A stretch of 55,786 nt of DNA from an uncultured Nocardiaceae bacterium (GTDB lineage: Bacteria > Actinomycetota > Actinomycetes > Mycobacteriales > Mycobacteriaceae), in contig CAKZIX010000107.1 of assembly GCA_936936565.1 (NCBI GenBank), positions 1 to 55,786 on the forward strand. Reading direction: 5' to 3'. Positions within the stretch are counted from its first letter, which is position 1. Every line of letters starts with the position of its first letter. The notes below the pieces were generated by a model. That model was not told where the DNA came from. It ran no database searches and saw only the letters and a program-made list of their open reading frames with translations. Positions 30,645-39,372 of this stretch are shown piece by piece. Both the position numbers and the translations under genes were made by a program.

Positions 30645-32864
30645 CTATTCCGCCGTCGTTTCCGCAGGTGAGGACCTTTCCCGGCGCCGACGCAGATACA
30701 GCCACTGCAGCGCGAGGATGCCGAGGACACCCACCAGCGCGGACCCGGCGCCGAGTTGCCAGCCCGGCGGGCGCCAGCGCACCACCAGTTCGCCGTCGCG
30801 GGTGCCGGCGGGCACGTCGACGCTGAGGAAGATGTCTTTCACGCTCGTCACCGGCAGTTCGCGCCCGTCCAGCGTCACGGAGTAACCGGGCCACGGGAGC
30901 CGCGCGAACACCACGCGGCCGCCCTGCTCGGAGCTGACGCGGGCGGCGCTGGTGTGGTCGCTCTCGGACTCGCTGGTTGCCGTGACGCCCTGGGTGTGGG
31001 CGATCAGGCCGTCGCGGGCGGAGATCGGACCGCCGTCGCGTTCGAGCACCCAGATCCACTTCGCGGGCGGCAATTCCAGATCCACCCAGTGCCAGCCGGG
31101 CGGCGGGGTCTGCTCGCGGGCGTTCGGATACATCGAGCGTTGCAGGGTGACGCGGTCGACCTTCATGAGATCGATCAGGGGCAGCCCGGTCGTCGGTTCC
31201 TTCTCGACGAAGATCCGCGTCGGCACGTCCTGGCAGTCGGGACGCGCGCGGTCGATGCCGCCGTCCCATTTCATGCACAGGTGTCGCGAGAACCAGTAGT
31301 GCCCGACCGGCGTATAGCCGTTGACGTAATCGAGGTCGAGATCTTTGGCGTAGTAGCCGACGACGAGCCCGCTGTAGGTGCCGTCCAGGTTCTTGTATTC
31401 GCGCGGGAACAGCAGCGGGTCGCCGAGTTGCAGGGTGGTGCCGGTGAACTTCGGGAAGACCTCGCGGGCGGCCGCCCGATCCCCCGGCAGATTCCACGAC
31501 ATCGGATGCTGCCCAACGGAATTCACCATATAGAACGCCGTCGCCGGAATCGTCACCAGAATCGCGAGACAGGCCGCGACCGGCGTCCACCGGCGCGCGA
31601 TGAACACCACCGCCGCCACGAGCGCGGCCACGATCAGCGCCCCGCAGATATGAATGAGAATTCGGTTGCTCGGCGCTGCGGCGATCGAACGCACCAGCAG
31701 CAGGCCGACGAGCACCGCCGCCGCGCTCGCTCGTCCGCGCAGGTTGCGTACCGTGCCGTAGCGGCTCAGCAGCACGCAGACCACGATCAACGCGGTCAGC
31801 GCGAGCATCGGCAGGATCCGCACCGGCCAGCGCAGCGGCCCGAGGTGCGCAGGCCCGGCGGTCCACATCAACGCGACGACACCGAACATCAGGGCGCCGG
31901 ACAGTTCGCGCAGTGCTCCGGCGGCTTTGCGCCAGTCGACGAAGGCCAGGCCGGGGATGACGAACCACGCGATGTAGACGACCGGGAACGGCTGCACCAG
32001 ACCGAACCACGAGTGGAAGGCCGGCAGTGTCGTCGGAAGGCTCGCGTTCAGCGATTCCGACCACGGAATGACGAGGTAGCCGTCGTTCTTGACGACGAAC
32101 TCGGCGTTGCGCCACGTGACGTCCGAGCTGAGCACGCCGGGCAGATAGGTGATGACACCGCCGAGGCAGGCGAACCCGCCGGCGAGCAGCAGTTTGAGCG
32201 GCGGCCACCAGCGCCGCTGGTAGACGACCTCACCGATCGCGATCGCGACCAGCATCAACCCGGCTTCGATCGCCGGTGAAACCTCGCCGATGCTGGCGAC
32301 GAAGTACATGAAGACGAACACCGGGATCGGGCCGCCGCGCCCGCGCGCATACCGGATTCCCGAGGCCCAGGCGTGGGTGATCCAGGCGGTGCCCGCGAGG
32401 CCCAGCACCCAGCTGGCCTCGTCGAAGAACAGGAACCAGCCGGAGAACGGGAACGCCACCGCGGCGACCGTTGCCCACTGTGGTTTGGCGCCGTATTCGA
32501 GGCAGATCCGGAAGATGCCGAGCGCCAGGATGATCGTGTAGACGAGCTTGACCGCGGTCGCGAGCACGATCAGGTTGTCGACCGACGGTGCGATGAAGCT
32601 GACCAGCAGTTGCGGCGGGTTGTAGAGCCCGGCCACGCCTTCGATGGCGTAGTTGCCGGCCATCCAGCCCTGCGGGACGATGCCGGGCAGGTTCCCCTCG
32701 CGCAGGTGGCGCCCGATCTCCACCCACATCGGTACGTACTGCGACTCGGAGTCGTCGGTGTAGAAGTGCCGCGAGTTGGCAAGCAGGACAGCCACATACC
32801 CGGCCACCACGCCCAGGACCGTCACCCCGGCCCAGAGCCGGACCTTCTTGCGCGAGTCACCCAC
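30645..32864 (-). CDS. Large polytopic membrane protein, GT-C/YfhO-like putative glycosyltransferase
   Basis: A 739-residue protein. TM1 (about 10-28) is followed by an acidic first loop HFYTDDSESQYVPMWVEIG, where GT-C enzymes keep their catalytic Asp. About 11-12 further helices reach to residue 430, then come a long extracytoplasmic beta-rich domain (about 440-690) and a last helix with a basic tail. This fits YfhO/GT-C transferases that use polyprenyl-phosphate sugars outside the membrane. The GTG start lacks a clear Shine-Dalgarno sequence and is somewhat uncertain. It sits 25 bp upstream of the GT2 gene and 12 bp downstream of the GtrA-like gene. Confidence 0.78.
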   Translation of the reverse strand: MGDSRKKVRLWAGVTVLGVVAGYVAVLLANSRHFYTDDSESQYVPMWVEIGRHLREGNLPGIVPQGWMAGNYAIEGVAGLYNPPQLLVSFIAPSVDNLIVLATAVKLVYTIILALGIFRICLEYGAKPQWATVAAVAFPFSGWFLFFDEASWVLGLAGTAWITHAWASGIRYARGRGGPIPVFVFMYFVASIGEVSPAIEAGLMLVAIAIGEVVYQRRWWPPLKLLLAGGFACLGGVITYLPGVLSSDVTWRNAEFVVKNDGYLVIPWSESLNASLPTTLPAFHSWFGLVQPFPVVYIAWFVIPGLAFVDWRKAAGALRELSGALMFGVVALMWTAGPAHLGPLRWPVRILPMLALTALIVVCVLLSRYGTVRNLRGRASAAAVLVGLLLVRSIAAAPSNRILIHICGALIVAALVAAVVFIARRWTPVAACLAILVTIPATAFYMVNSVGQHPMSWNLPGDRAAAREVFPKFTGTTLQLGDPLLFPREYKNLDGTYSGLVVGYYAKDLDLDYVNGYTPVGHYWFSRHLCMKWDGGIDRARPDCQDVPTRIFVEKEPTTGLPLIDLMKVDRVTLQRSMYPNAREQTPPPGWHWVDLELPPAKWIWVLERDGGPISARDGLIAHTQGVTATSESESDHTSAARVSSEQGGRVVFARLPWPGYSVTLDGRELPVTSVKDIFLSVDVPAGTRDGELVVRWRPPGWQLGAGSALVGVLGILALQWLYLRRRRERSSPAETTAE

Positions 32865-32876
32865 GAGGAGGTGACA

Positions 32877-33362
32877 CTACCGCGTGCCGCCGAGGGTTGG
32901 GGCCGCCGTGCGCCGGAACGACACGTAGCGATGCCCGAAGTAGCTCGACACCGCGACGATCCCGGTGACGACGAACTGCGCGGGGATCGGCGGTGCACCG
33001 AATCCTCCGACGGCCAGCGTCATCAGGGCCAGGTTCAGGAAGAACCCGAACGAGTTGACCCCGACGAATCCGACGAAGTCGCGCAGCAGGTGCCCGCGCA
33101 CCTTGAACACCAGCGTGCGGTGCAGGACGAACGCGATCACCACGCTGATCGAATACGCGAGCGCGACCGCGAGCTGGTAGTACCGGTCCCCCAGCAGCGT
33201 CACCCAGGCGACGAACAGCAGAAACCCGATGAGCGTGTTCACACAGCCGACGGCAGCGAACGCGGCCTGCTGACTGCGCGCGACCCGCAGCAGACGACCG
33301 AGTGGGCCGTTCTTCCTCGGCGCCACCACCGGTGTGCCGGCCGCCGCGCCGGCCTCGGTCAC
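32877..33362 (-). CDS. GtrA-family membrane protein (putative lipid-linked sugar flippase)
   Basis: A 161-residue protein with four helices. The family signatures are FAAVGCVNTLIGFLLFVAWV (about 34-53), SVVIAFVLHRTLVFK, and the C-terminal YFGHRYVSFRR. GtrA proteins are thought to flip polyprenyl-phosphate sugars. Its GTG overlaps the der stop (GTGA), so this surface-sugar set is transcribed from the core der operon or coupled to it. In the classical GtrABC system the three parts are flippase, bactoprenol transferase and final transferase, and all three types occur here in a row. Confidence 0.88.
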   Translation of the reverse strand: MTEAGAAAGTPVVAPRKNGPLGRLLRVARSQQAAFAAVGCVNTLIGFLLFVAWVTLLGDRYYQLAVALAYSISVVIAFVLHRTLVFKVRGHLLRDFVGFVGVNSFGFFLNLALMTLAVGGFGAPPIPAQFVVTGIVAVSSYFGHRYVSFRRTAAPTLGGTR

Positions 33363-34759
33363 TTACGTTCCCGCTTCTCCCGGATGCGCACGGAGATCCG
33401 CACGGGCGAGCCGTCGAAACCGAACTCCTCGCGCAGGCGCCGCTCCAGGAACCGGCGGTAGCCGGCCTCCAGGAAACCGGTGGTGAACAATACGAACGTC
33501 GGCGGTCGCGTCGCGGCCTGGGTGGCGAACATGACGCGCGGCTGGCGCCCGCCGCGCACCGGCGGCGTCGCGGCGATGACCTCTTTGAGCCACTGGTTCA
33601 GCCGGCCGGTCGGGACCCGCTTGTCCCACGATTCGAGCGCGGTCTCCAGGGCGGGCACCAGTTTCTGCACCGCCCGGCCGGTGCGCGCGGAGATGTTCAC
33701 CCGCTGCGCCCACGGCACCTGCACAAGTTCGCGTTCGACCTCACGATCGAGCTGGTAGCGCCGGTCCTCGTCGACGAGATCCCACTTGTTGAACGCGATC
33801 ACCAGCGCGCGCCCGGCGTCGGAAATCATGCCGAGCACCCGCAAATCCTGCTCGGTCATCGGAATCGAGCCGTCGATCAGCAAGATCGCCACCTCGGCCG
33901 CCTCGATGGCCGACTTGGTGCGCAACGACGCGTAGAACTCGGCGCCACCGGCCTGGTTCACCCGCTTGCGCAAGCCTGCGGTGTCCACGAAACGCCATGG
34001 CTTGCCGCCCAATTCGACGATCGAGTCGACCGGGTCGACGGTGGTGCCTGCGACGTCGTGCACCACGGACCGTTCGTCGCCGGCCAGCTTGTTCAGCAGC
34101 GACGACTTGCCGACGTTCGGCTTGCCGACGAGCGCGACCCGCCGCGGACCGGTGCCGCCGGTGCCTTCGCGCGGAGTTTCGGGCAGCACCTCGAGCACGT
34201 CGTCGAGCAGATCACCGGTGCCGCGACCGTGCGCGGCCGACACCGAGCGCGGCTCCCCCAGCCCGAGCGACCACAGCGCGGCCACCTCGGCCTCGGTGCG
34301 CTGATCGTCGACCTTGTTGGCGACCAGAATGACCGGCGTCTTCGACCGGCGCAGGACCTTCGCGACGGCTTCGTCGGTGGCGGACGCGCCGACGGTCGCG
34401 TCGACGACGAGCAGGATCGCGTCGGCGGTCTGCATCGCGACCTCGGCCTGGCGGGCCACCGACTGCTGCAGGCCCTTCGCGTCGGGCTCCCAGCCGCCGG
34501 TGTCTTGCACCATGAAACGCCGGCCCGCCCAGTTGGCCTCGTAGGAGACGCGATCGCGGGTGACGCCCGGAATGTCTTCGACGACTGCCTCGCGGCGGCC
34601 GATGATGCGGTTCACCAGTGTCGATTTGCCGACGTTCGGACGCCCGACGATGGCCACCGTCGGAACCCGGAGGTGTTCTTCGTCGAGATCGGCGTCGAGC
34701 GCGATATCCCATTCGGATTCGTCGCTCCAGGTGCCGTCACCCGGAATGACCTCCGTCAT
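33359..34759 (-). CDS. der: Ribosome-biogenesis GTPase Der (EngA)
   Basis: A 466-residue double-GTPase needed for 50S ribosome assembly. Two G domains in tandem have G1 motifs GRPNVGKST (about 38) and GKPNVGKSS (about 215) and G3 motifs DTGG and DTAG. They are followed by a KH-like C-terminal domain (FVLFTTGFLEAGYRRFLERR). The N-terminal acidic extension of about 30 residues is usual in actinobacteria. The ATG overlaps the cmk stop, and the stop overlaps the GtrA start. Core housekeeping gene; high certainty. Confidence 0.98.
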   Translation of the reverse strand: MTEVIPGDGTWSDESEWDIALDADLDEEHLRVPTVAIVGRPNVGKSTLVNRIIGRREAVVEDIPGVTRDRVSYEANWAGRRFMVQDTGGWEPDAKGLQQSVARQAEVAMQTADAILLVVDATVGASATDEAVAKVLRRSKTPVILVANKVDDQRTEAEVAALWSLGLGEPRSVSAAHGRGTGDLLDDVLEVLPETPREGTGGTGPRRVALVGKPNVGKSSLLNKLAGDERSVVHDVAGTTVDPVDSIVELGGKPWRFVDTAGLRKRVNQAGGAEFYASLRTKSAIEAAEVAILLIDGSIPMTEQDLRVLGMISDAGRALVIAFNKWDLVDEDRRYQLDREVERELVQVPWAQRVNISARTGRAVQKLVPALETALESWDKRVPTGRLNQWLKEVIAATPPVRGGRQPRVMFATQAATRPPTFVLFTTGFLEAGYRRFLERRLREEFGFDGSPVRISVRIREKRERK

Positions 34760-35439
34760 GATCCGGCTCCCGTCTGTTCGCGCACGATGCGATCCAACAC
34801 GTCGATGACCTCGTCTATGCCGAGATCGGACGTGTCGACCAGCACAGAGTCCGCCGCCGGGCGTAGCGGCGACACCTTGCGGGTGGAATCCAGGCCGTCG
34901 CGGCGCTGCACGTCGGCGAGCACGGCCGCGTAGTCGTCACCCCGGCCTTCGGCGATGTTCTGTGCGTTGCGACGCTGCGCGCGAGCCTCCGGCGAGGCCG
35001 TCAGATAGATTTTCACGTCCGCGTCGGGCAGCACGACGGTGCCGATGTCGCGTCCCTCGACCACCATGCGGTCGGCCCCGGCGACGAGCTCGCGCTGCAT
35101 CGCGACCAATTGTTCGCGCACCTCCGGGACGGCCGATACCGCCGACACCGCCTTGGTGACCGCGCCACCGCGAATTTCGGTACCCACGTCTTCGCCGTCG
35201 AGCAGCACCACCTCGCCGTGCGGGTCGGTGCCGACGGTGAGCGGCAGTTCCTTGACCGCCGCCGCGATCGCGGCCGGATCGGACAGGTCGGCGCCCGCGC
35301 GCAGCACGCGCAGCGTCGCGGCCCGGTACATGGCACCCGTGTCCAGGTACGAAGCATCCAGACGCAACGCCAATCGCCTTGACACACTCGACTTTCCGGT
35401 CCCCGAGGGGCCGTCCATCGCAACCGTCAGCCTCGTCAC
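34756..35439 (-). CDS. cmk: Cytidylate kinase
   Basis: A 227-residue nucleoside-monophosphate kinase that converts (d)CMP to (d)CDP. The P-loop is DGPSGTGKSS (about residues 9-18), YLDTGAMYRA binds CMP, VVEGRDIGTVVLPDADVKIYL follows, and the lid region is RAQRRNAQN. Length is normal. The GTG overlaps the rluB stop (GTGA), and the stop overlaps the der ATG. The rluB-cmk-der order is standard in Mycobacteriales. Confidence 0.97.
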   Translation of the reverse strand: MTRLTVAMDGPSGTGKSSVSRRLALRLDASYLDTGAMYRAATLRVLRAGADLSDPAAIAAAVKELPLTVGTDPHGEVVLLDGEDVGTEIRGGAVTKAVSAVSAVPEVREQLVAMQRELVAGADRMVVEGRDIGTVVLPDADVKIYLTASPEARAQRRNAQNIAEGRGDDYAAVLADVQRRDGLDSTRKVSPLRPAADSVLVDTSDLGIDEVIDVLDRIVREQTGAGS

Positions 35440-36338
35440 AGTCCTACCGCCTCGTAGAGTTTTCCGACCTCGGACCGGCTCAACACCCGCAACGTTCCCG
35501 GACGTTGGTCACCGAGGGCGACGGGACCGATGTTGGTGCGCACCAGCCCGATCACCGGATGCCCGACGGCGTCGAGCAGCCTGCGGACGATGTGTTTGCG
35601 GCCTTCGTGCAGCACGACGCGCACGAGCGATTTTCCATCGATCGCCTCGAGCACCGTGAACCGGTCCACCTTGACCGGGCCATCCTCGAGTTCGATACCG
35701 GCTTTCAGTTCCCGCACGACGGCGCGCAGCACTTCGCCGTGGACCGTGGCCAGGTAGGTCTTGGAGATCTCGAACGACGGGTGCATCAGCCGGTGGGCCA
35801 GGTCGCCGTCGTTGGTGAGCAGCAGCAGGCCCTCGGTGTCGGCGTCGAGCCGGCCGACGTGGAACAGCCGCTGACCGGCGGCGATCCGTTCGGCGACGAT
35901 GTCGCCGACACAGGGCCGGCCCTGGTCGTCGGACATGGTGGAGTGCCAGCCGCGCGGCTTGTTCAGCGCCAGGTAGACGAGGTCGTCCTGCACGACGACG
36001 CGGGTGCCGTCGACCCGGATCACCGCGGTCTTCGGATCCACGCGCAGGCCCTGTTCGGTGACGATGCGCCCGTCCACCTCCACGCGGCCGTCGGCGATCA
36101 TTTCCTCGGCCGCGCGCCGTGAGGCGACCCCGGCCTGCGCGAGCACCTTCTGCAGCCGCACGCCCTCGCCGGCGGGCAGCTTCTCGGCCGGTTCGGCGGG
36201 TTCCACATTCTGGCGCTTGGCAGGCCTGGCGTTGCTCACCTTCGGCAGGCGGGGCGCGGCGGCGCGGGTCGGTTTGGGGTTGGTGCGCTTGGCGGGTCGT
36301 TTGCCCGGTGTGCCATCGCGGCGAGCGGGATCGGTCAC
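35436..36338 (-). CDS. rluB: 23S rRNA pseudouridine synthase, RluB family
   Basis: A 300-residue enzyme. A basic, Pro/Lys/Arg-rich head of about 60 residues precedes an S4 RNA-binding domain (VRLQKVLAQAGVASRRAAEE). The RsuA/RluB catalytic domain has the Asp in HVGRLDADTEGLLLLTNDG (about 165) and the closing LHEGRKHIVRRLLDAVGHPV. It isomerises uridine in helix 80-93 region rRNA (by family, position 2605). The GTG at 36338 has GAGGA 6 bases ahead. Readings that continue upstream overlap scpB and are not used. Confidence 0.94.
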   Translation of the reverse strand: MTDPARRDGTPGKRPAKRTNPKPTRAAAPRLPKVSNARPAKRQNVEPAEPAEKLPAGEGVRLQKVLAQAGVASRRAAEEMIADGRVEVDGRIVTEQGLRVDPKTAVIRVDGTRVVVQDDLVYLALNKPRGWHSTMSDDQGRPCVGDIVAERIAAGQRLFHVGRLDADTEGLLLLTNDGDLAHRLMHPSFEISKTYLATVHGEVLRAVVRELKAGIELEDGPVKVDRFTVLEAIDGKSLVRVVLHEGRKHIVRRLLDAVGHPVIGLVRTNIGPVALGDQRPGTLRVLSRSEVGKLYEAVGL

Positions 36339-36349
36339 GGTTTTCCTCG

Positions 36350-37024
36350 TCAGTCGTCGTTCAGATCGGCGGCGAACGCGCCGTCGGATTTGTCTTCTCG
36401 GCGGGCCAGTTTGTCGTACCGCGGGTCGGCTTCCAGGGTGTCGCTGATCTCGTCGATCAGGTCCACGTCGGGCAGCAACGGGGCCAGCGGCGGCAGATCC
36501 GCCAGCGACGCCAGCCCGAGCCGTTCCAGGAACAACTCGGTCGTCGCGTACAAGGTGGCGCTCGATTCGGGATCGGCGCCGGCCTCGGCGACCAGGCCGC
36601 GCGCCAGCAGCGTGCGCATCACGCCGTCGACGTTGACGCCGCGCACCGCGCTCACCCGGGCCCGGGTCACCGGTTGACGGTAGGCCACGACGGCCAGGGT
36701 TTCCAAAGCGGCGCGCGTGAGTTTGGACCGCGCACCGTCGAGCAGCATTCGTTCCACGTACGGCGCGAACGAGCTGCGCGTGTACAGCCGCCACCCGTCG
36801 GCGGCATAGCGCAGGTCGATGCCGCTGTTGCGGGCGGTCAGTTCCGCGGCCAGCTCGCGCAGCGTCGTCTCCACCCGCCCGGCGCTGTCGCCGACGGCGG
36901 TGGCCAGCTGCTCGGTGGGCGCCGGCGAGTCCACCACCAGCAGCATCGCTTCGAGCGCACCGCGCAGCTCGGCGTCGTCGAGCAGCTCGAGCATCGGCTC
37001 GTCGGCCGCAACGTCTTCGCTCAT
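36350..37024 (-). CDS. scpB: SMC complex kleisin-interacting protein ScpB
   Basis: A 224-residue protein with two winged-helix domains: LRGALEAMLLVVDSPAPTEQ at the start, and LTRAALETLAVVAYRQPVTR with VNVDGVMRTLLARGLV in the second. It binds ScpA and, with SMC, compacts and segregates chromosomes. Its ATG overlaps the scpA stop (ATGA). The acidic tail (DKLARREDKSDGAFAADLND) is variable in the family. High certainty from sequence and partner gene. Confidence 0.96.
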   Translation of the reverse strand: MSEDVAADEPMLELLDDAELRGALEAMLLVVDSPAPTEQLATAVGDSAGRVETTLRELAAELTARNSGIDLRYAADGWRLYTRSSFAPYVERMLLDGARSKLTRAALETLAVVAYRQPVTRARVSAVRGVNVDGVMRTLLARGLVAEAGADPESSATLYATTELFLERLGLASLADLPPLAPLLPDVDLIDEISDTLEADPRYDKLARREDKSDGAFAADLNDD

Positions 37025-37845
37025 CCGTAGTCCTCGTCGATGTGGGGTGCCTCGTCGGTGCCGCCGCTCCAGCGCACCGCCAGCGCACCCAGCGGGTCGT
37101 CTTGCAGGAACTCGACCGAACGTTCGCGGTACAGCTCCAGCAATGCCAGGAAGCGTGCGACGACGACCACCGGCGAGCGGTCGTGTCCGATCACTTCCTG
37201 GAATGTCGTCCATTCTCCCTCCGGTTTGAGCAACAGCATCGCCAGCACGGACTGGGCTTCCTCGGCGACCGACACCTTGCGCTCGTGCAGATGATCCAGG
37301 CCGACGCTGGGTGCGGGGCGCGGCGTGAACACCGTCGCCGCGATCGCCGCGAATTCGGCGGGCCCGACGCCGAGCATCACCTCGGGCAACAGCCCGGCGA
37401 AACGATCTTCCAGCGACACCGACCGCGGGTAGCGGCGCATCGCCGCCGCCTCCAATTCGGCGAACAGCTGCGCCACCTGCTTGAACGCGCGGTACTGCAG
37501 CAACCGCGCGAACAGCAGGTCGCGCGCTTCCAGCAACGCCAGGTCTTCGGCGTCGTCCACTTCGCCCGAGGGCAGCAGCCGGGCCGCCTTCAAATCCAGC
37601 AGCGTGGCCGCGACGACCAGGAACTGGGTGGTCGCATCCAGGTCGAACTGCGGGCCCAATGCCTTTGCGTAGGCGATGAATTCGTCGGTCACCTGATGCA
37701 GGGCGACCTCGGTGACGTCGAGCCGGTGCTGGCTGATCAGCTGCAGCAGCAGGTCGAAGGGGCCCTCGAAGTTGCGCAGTCGGACCTGGAAACCACGGGG
37801 TTGGGAGGTACCCGGTACGGGATCGACGGTCGCGGGCTCGCTCAC
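37021..37845 (-). CDS. scpA: SMC complex kleisin ScpA
   Basis: A 274-residue kleisin with the N-terminal FEGPFDLLLQLISQHRLDVT motif that contacts the SMC neck, and a C-terminal winged helix (SVLAMLLLKPEGEWTTFQEV, then VVARFLALLELYRERSVEF). It is the linker subunit of the SMC-ScpAB condensin. The GTG overlaps the parA stop (GTGA). This scpA-parA coupling is conserved from Mycobacterium to Rhodococcus. Confidence 0.97.
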   Translation of the reverse strand: MSEPATVDPVPGTSQPRGFQVRLRNFEGPFDLLLQLISQHRLDVTEVALHQVTDEFIAYAKALGPQFDLDATTQFLVVAATLLDLKAARLLPSGEVDDAEDLALLEARDLLFARLLQYRAFKQVAQLFAELEAAAMRRYPRSVSLEDRFAGLLPEVMLGVGPAEFAAIAATVFTPRPAPSVGLDHLHERKVSVAEEAQSVLAMLLLKPEGEWTTFQEVIGHDRSPVVVVARFLALLELYRERSVEFLQDDPLGALAVRWSGGTDEAPHIDEDYG

Positions 37846-38774
37846 GGTTGCTCGGTGCGCGCGATGACCTCACGCGCGAGTGCCCGATATGCCGTTGCCC
37901 CACCGGATTTCGGCGCCCAGGTGGTGATCGGCTCGCCTGCCACGCTGGTTTCCGGGAAGCGCACGGTGCGCGAGATGACCGTGTCGAACACCAGGTCGCC
38001 GAACACCTCGACCACCCGGGACATGACTTCCCGGGAATGCAGGGTGCGCGCGTCGTACATGGTGACGACGATGCCCGACACTTCGAGCTTGGGGTTCAGC
38101 CGGTCGTGCACCTTGGCGACGGTGTCGTTGAGCAGCGCCAGCCCGCGCAGGCTGAAGAACTCGCACTCCATCGGGATGACGACACCGTCGGCGCAGGCCA
38201 GTGCGTTCACCGTGAGCAGGCCCAGCGAGGGCTGGCAGTCGATGAGGATGTAGTCGTAGCGGTCGACCACCGGATGCAGCACTCGTGCCAGCGTCTGTTC
38301 GCGGCCGACCTCGTAGACGAGCTGAATTTCGGCGGCGGACAGATCGATGTTGCTGGGCAGCAGATCCAGGTTGTCGACGCGTGTGCGCATCAGCACGTCG
38401 TCGATCGAGACCCGGTTCTCGACCAGCAGGTTGTGCACCGTCAGCTCCAGCTCGTGGTGCGGCACACCGAGTCCCGCCGACAGCGCGCCCTGCGGATCCA
38501 GGTCCACCAGCAACACCCGGCGCCCGTATTCGGCGAGCGAGGCACCCAGATTGATCGTCGACGTCGTCTTGCCGACGCCGCCCTTCTGGTTGCACATCGC
38601 CAGAATCTTGGCGGGACCGTGCGAAGACAGCGGCCGAGGTGCCGGGATGTCGCGGAGCGGGCGGCCGGTGGGACCCATGCCGTCGCCGTCGTTCAGCTCC
38701 GTTTCGTGCGGTGCTGCCATTGCTCCGCTCCCTGTCCTCAGACGCTCCAAGTCCTCGATACGAATGAGCTCCAT
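37842..38774 (-). CDS. ParA-family ATPase (chromosomal, scpAB-linked)
   Basis: A 310-residue ATPase with the deviant Walker A QKGGVGKTTSTINLG (about residue 63), Walker A' VLLVDLDPQGA and Walker B YILIDCQPSLGLLTVNAL. The N-terminal extension of about 50 residues is poorly conserved. It is the Rv1708-type ParA/Soj relative next to scpA, with no parB partner and no parS-like site in view, so it probably positions something other than plasmid DNA. The ATG at 38774 gives the usual family length. ATG 38720 has a better Shine-Dalgarno sequence (GGGAGCGGAGC) and would give 292 residues. GTG 38786 is a third choice. Confidence 0.9.
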   Translation of the reverse strand: MELIRIEDLERLRTGSGAMAAPHETELNDGDGMGPTGRPLRDIPAPRPLSSHGPAKILAMCNQKGGVGKTTSTINLGASLAEYGRRVLLVDLDPQGALSAGLGVPHHELELTVHNLLVENRVSIDDVLMRTRVDNLDLLPSNIDLSAAEIQLVYEVGREQTLARVLHPVVDRYDYILIDCQPSLGLLTVNALACADGVVIPMECEFFSLRGLALLNDTVAKVHDRLNPKLEVSGIVVTMYDARTLHSREVMSRVVEVFGDLVFDTVISRTVRFPETSVAGEPITTWAPKSGGATAYRALAREVIARTEQP

Positions 38775-38924
38775 TTCGCCTGTCACGCTACCGTCCGGCC
38801 GCGGCGCGCCGGGTGCGGACACGCTGTTCACTCGGCGCCCCGGCGCCGGTACCGCCCGACATTCCCGTGCATGCGACGTCCAAGCGCGTCCCGAGCCCGC
38901 GATCCGCACCCCAAAATGCGCCGA

Positions 38925-39010
38925 CCCCGGTGTGTCGCTCGGCAAGTCGGGGTGCGTCTGACAATTCGGGGTGCGGCTACCAAGTTGGGGCGTCCGGCTG
39001 ACAAGTCCGA
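38925..39010. repeat. Degenerate 19-20 bp repeats between parA and the ArsR gene
   Basis: Four imperfect units of TCGGGGTGCG..CTGACAA type recur every 19-20 bp, with cores near 38928, 38947, 38966 and 38986. The inverse sequence CGCACCCCAA occurs just upstream (about 38905). The 242-bp gap otherwise shows no gene. It may hold the parA promoter. Confidence 0.5.
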
Positions 39011-39016
39011 CCGCAA

Positions 39017-39322
39017 TCAGCCTCGCAGGACGACATCGAGCAGGCCGGGGAAACGCTCGCCAAGATCGGCCCGGCGCAGCTCGATCAACCGGTTCCGGCC
39101 CGACGCGTACGTCGTGGTAATTCCCGCTTCCCGCAACACTTTCCAGTGGTGCGACAGGGTGGCCGCGGTGATGTCCAGGTGGTAGGCGCCGACGTTGCAA
39201 GTGTAGGGCTGCTGGTGGCGCGCGAGGTCGCGAACGAGCTCGAGCCGGGTCGGGTCGGCGAGCGCGTGCAGCACCGCGACCAGGTCCAGTTCTTCGGTTG
39301 TGGGCTGCGGCAGTGCCTGCAC
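39017..39322 (-). CDS. ArsR-family transcriptional regulator
   Basis: A 101-residue winged-helix repressor: ALADPTRLELVRDLARH, then the recognition helix region ITAATLSHHWKVLREAGIT and the wing YASGRNRLIELR. The metal-binding ELCVCDL box of metal-sensing ArsR proteins is absent; there is only one Cys (YTCNVG). It therefore probably senses something else. GGAGG lies 7 bases before the GTG. It is divergent from an MFS transporter, with a palindromic site between them. Confidence 0.9.
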   Translation of the reverse strand: MQALPQPTTEELDLVAVLHALADPTRLELVRDLARHQQPYTCNVGAYHLDITAATLSHHWKVLREAGITTTYASGRNRLIELRRADLGERFPGLLDVVLRG

Positions 39323-39335
39323 TGCCCCTCCTATC

Positions 39336-39353
39336 GTTTGACGCTCATCAAAC
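39336..39353. promoter_or_regulatory. Inverted repeat GTTTGA-N6-TCAAAC, likely ArsR operator
   Basis: The site lies in the 50-bp gap between the divergent ArsR and MFS genes and covers the region where both promoters must overlap. The TTGA-N-TCAA form is typical of ArsR-family operators. It would let the regulator repress itself and the transporter together. Confidence 0.65.
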
Positions 39354-39372
39354 TATACGGAAGGCTCACAGC

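Noticed and set aside
37842..39016. Plasmid-type parABS partition locus
   Set aside because: No parB follows, and no TGTTTCACGTGAAACA-like site is seen. The gene is the chromosomal parA coupled to scpA.
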